Source: DASXUG01 sp036504995
GTDB lineage: Bacteria; Pseudomonadota; Gammaproteobacteria; Burkholderiales; Methylophilaceae
Direction of reading: 5' to 3'
DNA length: 64,000 nucleotides
Assembly: GCA_036504995.1 (NCBI GenBank)
Contig: DASXUG010000012.1
Coordinates: 62,001-126,000 of the forward strand
Shown: positions 57,990-64,000 of the stretch, one piece after another
How positions within the stretch are numbered: the first letter of the stretch is position 1
How the letters are laid out: each line of letters opens with the position of its first letter
Position numbers and translations under genes: made by a program
Notes under the pieces: model-generated
The model's database searches: none
What the model was told of the DNA's origin: nothing
The model's input: only the letters and a program-made list of their open reading frames with translations

Positions 57990-59974
57990 AATGCAGCCTG
58001 CACTGGCGCGAGATTGAGCGCTTGATTAGGCACAGCTTTCCGCTTGTATAAGCGGTAACGGCGGTCACTCAAAGCCAAAACGCCACCCAACGCCATCAAA
58101 GTGCAACCTGCCCAGATCCAATCCACCAGAGGTTTATGATACAAGCGCACACTCCAAGATCCATCGGCTAATTTCTCCCCTAAAGAAGCGTAAACATCGC
58201 CCAATAATGTGGCCGCTATCCCTGCCTCTGTCATCGGCATATTTTGCACGGTGTAGATGCGTTTAGACGGCGTGAGCAACGCGATCTCAGTGTCTTGCCG
58301 TGTCACCCGTATGCTGGCTTGTGCGGCAATATAGTTGGGGCCTTGTACACTTTTTATGCCATCAAACTGAAATGAAAATCCCGCCAAATGCGCGATGTCA
58401 GCAACTTGCATGCGCACGGCAGTTTCCGATTCAAACCCTTTAACGATGGTAACCCCCAAAATAAACACCGCCACGCCTAAGTGCGCTAACCACATCCCCC
58501 ACCAAGCCAAAGTGGTGCTAGAGAAACGATCTGCCAAATTTTGATAACCGCTGCCCCCTAGACGTTGCCACAAAGTTTGCAAGGATAGGCTGAACACCCA
58601 AAACGCTAAAAACAAACCTAAACCTATCATAGGAGTCCAGTGCCCTAGCCATAGCGGCAGTGCCAAAGCGGTAACAAGACTCACCCCGAAAGCCCAGCGT
58701 AAACGAGCAGCCAACTCGGGCAATGGCGATTCTTTCCAGCGCGCAATCGGGCCTATGCCCATCAAAAAGATAGCTGGCGCCATTAACGGTGCAAATACGC
58801 TGTCAAAATATGGTGGGCCTACAGAAATTTTGCCTAAGCCCAGCGTATCCAAAAACAAGGGGTACAAAGTCCCTAATAACACCGAGGCAGCGGCAACCAC
58901 CAATAGCACATTGTTGCCTAGTAAAAAGCTTTCACGCGAGACTAAATCAAACGCCCCGCCCTTGCCCACGTGGTTAGCACGCCATGCAAATAAACTTAAG
59001 GAGCCCCCTATCACTATCACTAAAAAAGCCAGGATAAATAAACCACGCTGCGGGTCGCTAGCGAAGGCATGAACGGAGGTAAGCACTCCCGAGCGAACTA
59101 AAAATGTACCTAACAAGCTTAATGAGAAAGCTGCTATCGCCAGTAATACCGTCCACGCTTTAAAGCTGCCGCGTTTTTCTGTGACCGCTAGCGAGTGGAT
59201 TAAAGCGGTGCCCACCAGCCACGGCATAAACGAAGCATTTTCTACTGCATCCCAAAACCACCAGCCGCCCCAACCCAACTCGTAATACGCCCAATTACTG
59301 CCACCCATAATCCCTATAGTCAAAAATACCCAGGCTAACGTCGTCCAGGGTCTAGACCAGCGCGCCCAAGCCGCATCCAACTCACCACCCAGCAAAGCAG
59401 CGATAGCAAACGCGAACGCTACTGAAAAACCCACATAGCCCATATATAACATAGGCGGATGAAATACCATGCCGGGGTCTTGCAGTAAGGGATTGAGATC
59501 ACGGCCGTCTAACGCCGCTGGCAGCAAACGCTCGAACGGATTGGATACACTCAGCATAAACAATAAAAAACCGATGCTGATAAAACCCATCACTCCTATA
59601 ATTCTGGCGCGTGTCACTTCAGGTAAATGGTGTGAAAAAAATGTCACCGCCACTGTCCATAAGCTCAAAATAAATGCCCATAGTAATAATGAGCCCTCAT
59701 GACCACCCCATAAAGCCGCGACACGATACGCCAATGGCAGATGTGAGTTAGAGTTGCTGGCAACATATAGCACTGAGTAGTCTTTGTTAGCAAAAGCATA
59801 CGCTAAGCAGGCAAATGCCAGAGCCACCCAAAGAAATTGCGCGCGCGCAGCTGGTTTAGCTAAAGCTAGCCAAGCTAGGCGACCTGTAGCGGCTCCCCAC
59901 AAAGGGAATATGGTTTGCACTACCGCCATTAATAAAGCCAGAATTAACGCAAAATGTCCGATTTCGGGAATCAA
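57986..59974 (-). CDS. ccmF: CcmF, haem-lyase component of cytochrome c maturation
   Basis: A 662-residue protein with about 15 membrane helices. The WWD signature is in GWGGWWFWDAVENASFMPWL, and four periplasmic histidines typical of CcmF are present (for example WGGHEGSLLLW). CcmF with CcmHI attaches haem to apocytochrome. It overlaps ccmG by four bases. Length is normal (about 650 aa). Confidence 0.96.
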   Translation of the reverse strand: MIPEIGHFALILALLMAVVQTIFPLWGAATGRLAWLALAKPAARAQFLWVALAFACLAYAFANKDYSVLYVASNSNSHLPLAYRVAALWGGHEGSLLLWAFILSLWTVAVTFFSHHLPEVTRARIIGVMGFISIGFLLFMLSVSNPFERLLPAALDGRDLNPLLQDPGMVFHPPMLYMGYVGFSVAFAFAIAALLGGELDAAWARWSRPWTTLAWVFLTIGIMGGSNWAYYELGWGGWWFWDAVENASFMPWLVGTALIHSLAVTEKRGSFKAWTVLLAIAAFSLSLLGTFLVRSGVLTSVHAFASDPQRGLFILAFLVIVIGGSLSLFAWRANHVGKGGAFDLVSRESFLLGNNVLLVVAAASVLLGTLYPLFLDTLGLGKISVGPPYFDSVFAPLMAPAIFLMGIGPIARWKESPLPELAARLRWAFGVSLVTALALPLWLGHWTPMIGLGLFLAFWVFSLSLQTLWQRLGGSGYQNLADRFSSTTLAWWGMWLAHLGVAVFILGVTIVKGFESETAVRMQVADIAHLAGFSFQFDGIKSVQGPNYIAAQASIRVTRQDTEIALLTPSKRIYTVQNMPMTEAGIAATLLGDVYASLGEKLADGSWSVRLYHKPLVDWIWAGCTLMALGGVLALSDRRYRLYKRKAVPNQALNLAPVQAAL

Positions 59975-60007
59975 AGTTATGTCCTTGTATTACTACTTTT
60001 TATACTG

Positions 60008-60463
60008 CTAGTTATTATTTATTGTCGTGCTAGACGCATTCGCCTGCGCTCGCTTTAAAGCATCTGCCGCTTCTGGCGGCATATAATTTTCATCGTGTTT
60101 GGCAAGCACTTCGCTAGCGGCAAACTTACCCGTTGCATCTAACTTACCCTGTGCCACCACGCCTTTACCTTCTTTAAACAAGTCTGGCAAAATGCCCTGA
60201 TACACCACGGGCGTGCTTTTGGCTAAATCCGTCACCACAAAATACACCGTCAAGCCATCTGCGCCGCGTTTTAAGCTGCCCTGCTCCACCAAGCCGCCAA
60301 TTCGAAAGCTTGCATGTTGTGGGGCTTCGCCATTCGCCACTTGGCTAGGCGTGTAAAAAAACACCATATTGCTGCGAAACGCATTGAGTATCAAAGTAGC
60401 CGCCAAACCGAGTATGCTTAAGGCAATTAATATCAACACCAGCCGTTTATGTCTTGCTTTCAA
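60008..60463 (-). CDS. ccmE: CcmE, haem chaperone
   Basis: A 151-residue haem chaperone: N-terminal helix (LVLILIALSILGLAATLILN) and an OB-fold ending in LAKHDENYMPPEAAD, where His binds haem covalently. The start codon is TTG at 60463 with GGGAG six bases upstream. Its partner ccmD follows upstream in the same operon. The C-terminal Ala-rich tail is short. Confidence 0.95.
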   Translation of the reverse strand: MKARHKRLVLILIALSILGLAATLILNAFRSNMVFFYTPSQVANGEAPQHASFRIGGLVEQGSLKRGADGLTVYFVVTDLAKSTPVVYQGILPDLFKEGKGVVAQGKLDATGKFAASEVLAKHDENYMPPEAADALKRAQANASSTTINNN

Positions 60464-60475
60464 AAACCACTCCCA

Positions 60476-60634
60476 TCATTGCAACTGTTGAATTCGTTGA
60501 GCGGCAACTAAGCGGCGCTGGTGTACTGACCAAACTTCCCAAGCCACCAACAAAACGCTCAACCCAAACGAACCCCACACATAAAAAGCATAACCACCCA
60601 TCGCAAAAAAATCCTGCCAGCTAGCCCAATACAT
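60476..60634 (-). CDS. ccmD: CcmD, small haem exporter subunit
   Basis: Too short for usual prediction: 52 residues beginning MYWASWQDFFAMGGYAFYVW, one membrane helix, and a basic end (QRRLVAAQRIQQ). The pattern F-x-M-G-G-Y-A-x-Y-V-W is diagnostic of CcmD, which releases holo-CcmE from CcmABC. The ATG shares one base with the ccmC stop (TAATG). It precedes ccmE by 12 bases. Confidence 0.92.
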   Translation of the reverse strand: MYWASWQDFFAMGGYAFYVWGSFGLSVLLVAWEVWSVHQRRLVAAQRIQQLQ

Positions 60635-61374
60635 TACGCGCTCACCTCCGCTTTAACCCAATCTGCGCAACGTTCACGTTCTAAAATAATGCCACGCAGG
60701 CGACTTAAACTAATTCCAATGGCATAGGCCCAACTCGCCAAAGCCATCAACAACATACCAAATAACATAACGCTGGCCATTTTTGGCGCGGCACTCATGC
60801 TCACTGAGGCACCTTGATGCAAGGTATTCCACCATCGCACCGAAAAATAGATCACTGGTACATTGATAACACCCACCAATGCCAATACAGCTCCCGCACG
60901 GTCGGCGCGACGCGGCTCATCAATCGACGATTGCAAGGCGATAAACCCCAGATATAAAAATAACAAAATAAGCTCAGAAGTCAGCCTGGCATCCCACACC
61001 CACCAAGCACCCCACATGGGCTTACCCCAAAGGGACCCTGTAATTAAAGCAACAGCGCTGAATAACGCTCCCGTGGGGGCCAAAGCCTGCGCCATCATAG
61101 AAGATAATTTTGTGTTAAAGGCTAAGCCAATGGCTGCCCAAAATGCCATCATGAGATAAATCCATATGGACATCCAGGCCGCTGGCACATGCACAAAAAT
61201 AATTCGGTAGGCTTCACCTTGTTGAAAGTCAGTAGGCGCCACAGCAAAACCGACATATAAACCAGATATCAAAAAAGCCACGGCTGCTGCATAAAACCAA
61301 GGAATTAATTGTCCTGCAACAGGGTAGAATGCTTGGGGAGCGGCGTATTGATATAAGCGTGCAGATAACTTCAT
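60634..61374 (-). CDS. ccmC: CcmC, haem-handling membrane protein
   Basis: About 246 residues with six membrane helices. The tryptophan-rich WGKPMWGAWWVWDARLTSEL signature and FVHVPAAWMSIWIYLMM match CcmC, which loads haem on CcmE. I choose the ATG at 61374 (MKLSARLYQYAAPQAFYPVA); a TTG ten codons upstream overlaps ccmB and is less likely. CcmABCD form the complex. Confidence 0.95.
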   Translation of the reverse strand: MKLSARLYQYAAPQAFYPVAGQLIPWFYAAAVAFLISGLYVGFAVAPTDFQQGEAYRIIFVHVPAAWMSIWIYLMMAFWAAIGLAFNTKLSSMMAQALAPTGALFSAVALITGSLWGKPMWGAWWVWDARLTSELILLFLYLGFIALQSSIDEPRRADRAGAVLALVGVINVPVIYFSVRWWNTLHQGASVSMSAAPKMASVMLFGMLLMALASWAYAIGISLSRLRGIILERERCADWVKAEVSA

Positions 61375-61396
61375 AGTGATATTACATTCCAAATTT

Positions 61397-62065
61397 CTAT
61401 TCAACCGCGATTCGAATCGCCATTGCCGTCGCCCAAGGCGAGAACAACAATAATAAAAGACCTGTAGCGCCTAACAGCGAAAGGTTAGCTTGTGCATCCA
61501 TCCCGGTTTGACTCGCTGTGACTGCACCAGCCCCAAATATCAAAACTGGCACATAAAGTGGCAATACCAACAAAGGCATCAACAAGCCACTTGCACGCAC
61601 ACCTAAAGTTAGCGCTGCCGCTATTGCCCCAAGAAAACTCAACGCAGGGGTGCCTATCAGCAAGGACAGCACCAGCACCCACAAAGCATTTGCGCTCATA
61701 TCGTATTGCAAGGCAATGAGCGGAGACAACAACACTAAAGGCAACCCCGCCAATAACCAGTGGCTAAATATTTTTGCCAACACCAGCAAACTTAAAGAGT
61801 GTCTACTCAGCACCAACTGCTCTAAGCTGCCATCGTTATAATCTGCAGCAAACAAACGGAGCAAGGACAACATACAAGCTAACAATGCCGAAACCCATAG
61901 CACCCCAGGGCCGATTTGCCGCAAAATTGCAGGGTCTGGGCTAACGGCTAAAGGAAACAGGCTCGCCACCATAACAAAAAAAAGCAGGCTGGTAGCAATG
62001 TCAGATTTACGTCTATACACCTGTAATAAATCACGTTTTATTACAGCAAAATAGATAGAATTCAC
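61397..62065 (-). CDS. ccmB: CcmB, ABC-type membrane subunit
   Basis: A 222-residue membrane protein with six helices. FAVIKRDLLQVYRRKSDIAT and SLFPLAVSPDPAILRQIGPG (CcmB signature) and YDLGSLEQLVLSR-like DYNDGSLEQLVLSRHSLSLL are present. Partner of CcmA in release of holo-CcmE. Overlaps ccmA by four bases. Confidence 0.95.
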   Translation of the reverse strand: MNSIYFAVIKRDLLQVYRRKSDIATSLLFFVMVASLFPLAVSPDPAILRQIGPGVLWVSALLACMLSLLRLFAADYNDGSLEQLVLSRHSLSLLVLAKIFSHWLLAGLPLVLLSPLIALQYDMSANALWVLVLSLLIGTPALSFLGAIAAALTLGVRASGLLMPLLVLPLYVPVLIFGAGAVTASQTGMDAQANLSLLGATGLLLLLFSPWATAMAIRIAVE

Positions 62066-62697
62066 TCACGCAGCCTATAGGTTTGGGTTTCGACCGCTTG
62101 TATGGCAACAGGCTGATGAGTGGTCACAATCGCCATACCTCCACGTTGCAAATGCTGGCTGATATGCTTTGCCAACACGTCGGTCATCACGCTATCTAAC
62201 GCCGCAAAAGGCTCGTCTAATATCCATAAAAACGCGCTTGGCGATGCCTCTGTCGCCATCCACAAACGTGCCAGCGCAAGTCTGCGTTTTTGCCCCTGAG
62301 ATAACAGTCTTGCAGGCAAATGCGCCTGACGCAGCAAATTGACTGCACCTAGCGCCCTAGAAACAGCATCATTTAAATCCATCAGTTGATGTGAGTAAGG
62401 CCACAACAATAGATTCTCATGTGTGCTTAAATCTTCTTTAATCGCATTCAAATGACCGATATAGAACAATTTATCGAAATAACTACTTTTATCTGTGGTT
62501 AAAGCCTGTCCCTGCCAAAAAATCTTGCCGTCTTCAGGTTGGGACAGACCAGCCAATATCTTAAGCAAGCTACTTTTTCCAGCGCCGTTCTCGCCCACGA
62601 TATACAACAACCCACCTGCCTGCACAGTGAAATTCACTTGTTCAAATAAGTGACGGTCTCCACGAAGGCATGACAGGTTTTGGGCTTGCAGCATCAA
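62062..62697 (-). CDS. ccmA: CcmA, ABC ATPase of the Ccm system
   Basis: A 211-residue ATPase: Walker A VGENGAGKSSLLKILAG, signature LSQGQKRRLALARLW, and Walker B LWILDEPFAALDSVMTD. Drives release of holo-CcmE from CcmABCD. It begins five bases after the cytochrome c' stop, so the ccm genes are continuous with that gene. Confidence 0.95.
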   Translation of the reverse strand: MMLQAQNLSCLRGDRHLFEQVNFTVQAGGLLYIVGENGAGKSSLLKILAGLSQPEDGKIFWQGQALTTDKSSYFDKLFYIGHLNAIKEDLSTHENLLLWPYSHQLMDLNDAVSRALGAVNLLRQAHLPARLLSQGQKRRLALARLWMATEASPSAFLWILDEPFAALDSVMTDVLAKHISQHLQRGGMAIVTTHQPVAIQAVETQTYRLRE

Positions 62698-62702
62698 ATC
62701 TA

Positions 62703-63161
62703 CTACTTTTTGTCCTTAACTCTGAAATCATCATGGCATGCTTTACATGTTTTACCTACCGCACCCACTTGCAACTTCAATGTGTCTAAATCTTTAGAGG
62801 CGGCTGGTAATTTGGCAGCTTCAAATTGAAACTTTTCTGCCAACTCTTTAAATTTTGCATTATCTGTCCATACTTTCGGATCTGCCTTATGCGTACCTAC
62901 ATCGGTGCCAGGGCCAAATGAACCAAAAGGTAATGTTGATAATGCCTCCACGATACTGGCTGATTTTAATGCCAAAGCCTGATCATACGGGCGCTCACCC
63001 TTTGCAATCGCGCCTAATACACCAAAGCTACGCGCAATAACATTAAACCCTGATTGGCGATAACGAACTTCGTCCTCAGGTTTAGGGTCAGCAGCAAACG
63101 TCGCAGTGACAGCGGTAATCGTCAGTGCGCCCAGCAAAATTTGTTGAATTAATCTACTCAC
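62703..63161 (-). CDS. cytochrome c' (class II)
   Basis: A 152-residue exported c-type cytochrome with a signal peptide (LLGALTITAVTATFAADPK) and a four-helix body. The haem motif is CKACHDDFRVK near the C-terminus, as in class II cytochromes c', which bind NO or CO or handle electrons in the periplasm. It is the first gene of a transcript that goes on to ccmABCDEFGHI and has the sigma-54 promoter at 63273. Confidence 0.93.
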   Translation of the reverse strand: MSRLIQQILLGALTITAVTATFAADPKPEDEVRYRQSGFNVIARSFGVLGAIAKGERPYDQALALKSASIVEALSTLPFGSFGPGTDVGTHKADPKVWTDNAKFKELAEKFQFEAAKLPAASKDLDTLKLQVGAVGKTCKACHDDFRVKDKK

Positions 63162-63272
63162 AGTGAATTCCTTAAATATTTGGTTTTTTAAAATGGAGTC
63201 AACCTTCCAGTATTAATGCACTTATCGCTGCATGCTTATGCTAACGAAGCCATTGATACTCGGGTTCCAATT

Positions 63273-63288
63273 TGCAATCTTTATGCCA
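63273..63288 (-). promoter_or_regulatory. sigma-54 promoter of cytochrome c'-ccm operon
   Basis: Minus strand TGGCAT-AAAGA-TTGCA, an excellent sigma-54 match about 112 bp upstream of the cytochrome c' start. Confidence 0.9.
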
Positions 63289-63340
63289 GCTATATTTTTC
63301 AATGACTTAGCAGAAAACTTACCTCCAAATATGCCATAAC

Positions 63341-63378
63341 TGTTACTCAACCAACAGCTCACTGTTGCAATCGCAGCA
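63341..63378. promoter_or_regulatory. pair of TGTTG-N6 activator sites in the divergent spacer
   Basis: TGTTACTCAACCAACA (63341-63356) and TGTTGCAATCGCAGCA (63363-63378), 22 bp apart. They are 53-90 bp from the cytochrome c' promoter and about 275 bp from the plus-strand promoter at 63652, so could serve both. Confidence 0.65.
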
Positions 63379-63651
63379 GTTGATACTTTCCCGCTGTATC
63401 GCCAAATTAATCATTAATTTCATCTCAAAAATCAAATCTAAAAATTACCACCTAATCAAAATAAAACTGACTCAAAAATGTGTAATTTAAAACACCAATG
63501 TTTATAAACAATGACTCTTAAGAAACAAGTCTCTTCCATTTTTGGGAGATAACGCATCACCACTGCGAGATTTTTTATGTCGCTCGCAAACCCCGTATTT
63601 ACAGGCTACTACGCCTAGATCTCGTATTCCAAAACGCTAAATTTCATCTAT

Positions 63652-63667
63652 TGGCACGCTCTTTGCC
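63652..63667 (+). promoter_or_regulatory. sigma-54 promoter of the last gene
   Basis: TGGCAC-GCTCT-TTGCC on the plus strand, matching except the last base, about 75 bp upstream of the 63741 start. Confidence 0.85.
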
Positions 63668-63740
63668 GAAGTGCTTGCGATTGATTTAATTAAATTTGCA
63701 ATCCATTTCACTAAAATTTTACGATTGGGAGTATCAAAAT

Positions 63741-64000
63741 ATGCTGGACAACAATATAACGATTAAACCTCAGCCGCGTTCTTCGCGTGCTGCATTTCAG
63801 CCAAAGAAAATTGCCATTGCTATCGGGGCAGCAGCTACTATGATGAGCGCCAGCCCGCTATTTGCAGCGGATGATAAGCTGGTTAACGACTTACAAGCAG
63901 AAATTACCCGTCTTAAACAGGCTCTGGAAAAGTCTCAACAAGAGTTAGCTGCGCAAAAAAATACACCATCAAATGCACAATCAAGCAATGAGCAAACAGC
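63741..64000 (+). CDS. exported protein, 3' part missing
   Basis: Starts at ATG 63741 with GGGAG nine bases upstream and runs off the right edge (86 full codons). A long n-region of about 30 residues (MLDNNITIKPQPRSSRAAFQ) precedes a signal helix (IAIAIGAAATMMSASPLFAA) and a coiled coil (DLQAEITRLKQALEKSQQEL). The layout resembles outer-membrane porins or TonB receptors that carry N-terminal coiled coils, but the domain itself is not in the window. Its own sigma-54 promoter links it to the regulon of the 54013 activator. Confidence 0.7.
   Translation, partial: MLDNNITIKPQPRSSRAAFQPKKIAIAIGAAATMMSASPLFAADDKLVNDLQAEITRLKQALEKSQQELAAQKNTPSNAQSSNEQT

Noticed and set aside
63498..63512. TGTTTATAAACA-like dyad in the spacer before the last gene
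   Set aside because: It lacks the TGTTG-N6 spacing of the other activator sites and is a short AT-rich dyad common by chance.
1..64000. tRNA or rRNA genes, insertion sequences, phage genes and CRISPR arrays
   Set aside because: None seen: no cloverleaf-type or direct-repeat arrays, no transposase-like reading frames, and no short-repeat clusters.

Overview
The window is chromosomal DNA of a Gram-negative, nitrogen-fixing proteobacterium. A betaproteobacterium is most likely: the DNA has modest GC, NifA has the alpha/beta-type cysteine signature, ModE/ModABC and FixABCX are present, and porins, TonB and a Ccm system are encoded. A Methylophilaceae- or Nitrosomonadales-like host is possible, but the sequence does not settle the genus. 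I see no tRNA, rRNA, insertion sequence, phage gene or CRISPR array.

Region 1 (1-28350, almost all minus strand) is an accessory nif island. A NifA/sigma-54 operon begins at nifB and runs leftward through a ferredoxin, a nif IscA, a TPR-like protein, an LRV Fe-S protein, two nifZ genes, a DUF3024-like gene, nifS, nifT, a small unknown gene and a DegT-type aminotransferase cut by the left edge. nifA lies upstream and encodes an apparently oxygen-sensitive NifA. Next comes a molybdenum block: a plus-strand di-Mop molbindin, then modE, an OprP-like porin, modA, a second molbindin, modB and modC in one minus-strand operon. A ModE-type operator there sits just downstream of a possible sigma-54 promoter. 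FixABCX with three [2Fe-2S] ferredoxins, a second TPR-like protein and a HepT-like protein supply electrons. nifV-cysE-nifW follow. Last is a complete iscS-iscU-erpA-iscA-hscB-hscA-fdx operon that lacks iscR and carries its own NifA site and sigma-54 promoter. Four promoters (nifB, fixA, nifV, iscS) share a TGT-N10-ACA NifA site 55-75 bp upstream of a -24/-12 element, so cofactor assembly, electron supply, homocitrate and Fe-S supply look co-induced.

Region 2 (28539-36817) is sulfate acquisition: yezD, an OprP-like porin, two tandem sbp genes, a DUF2325 protein with a degenerate EAL protein, and cysT-cysW-cysA. At 37190-39742 a TonB-dependent receptor follows an RcnR-like nickel/cobalt sensor and a G-tract operator.

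Region 3 (about 39758-64000) is the most novel part. A SfnR-like sigma-54 activator without a sensory domain (54013-55140) sits among six sigma-54 promoters. Five of them have upstream 16-bp palindromic sites of the form TGTTG-N6-CAACA, usually in pairs; the sixth promoter faces one of those pairs at longer range. The promoters precede a rhodanese-like-led operon of exported proteins of unknown function, a TonB receptor, tonB-exbB-exbD-sbp, a cytochrome b, a cytochrome c' gene followed directly by the whole ccmABCDEFGHI operon, and a secreted protein cut by the right edge. I infer a coordinated, probably sulfur-linked, TonB-plus-cytochrome regulon. Its substrate is unknown.
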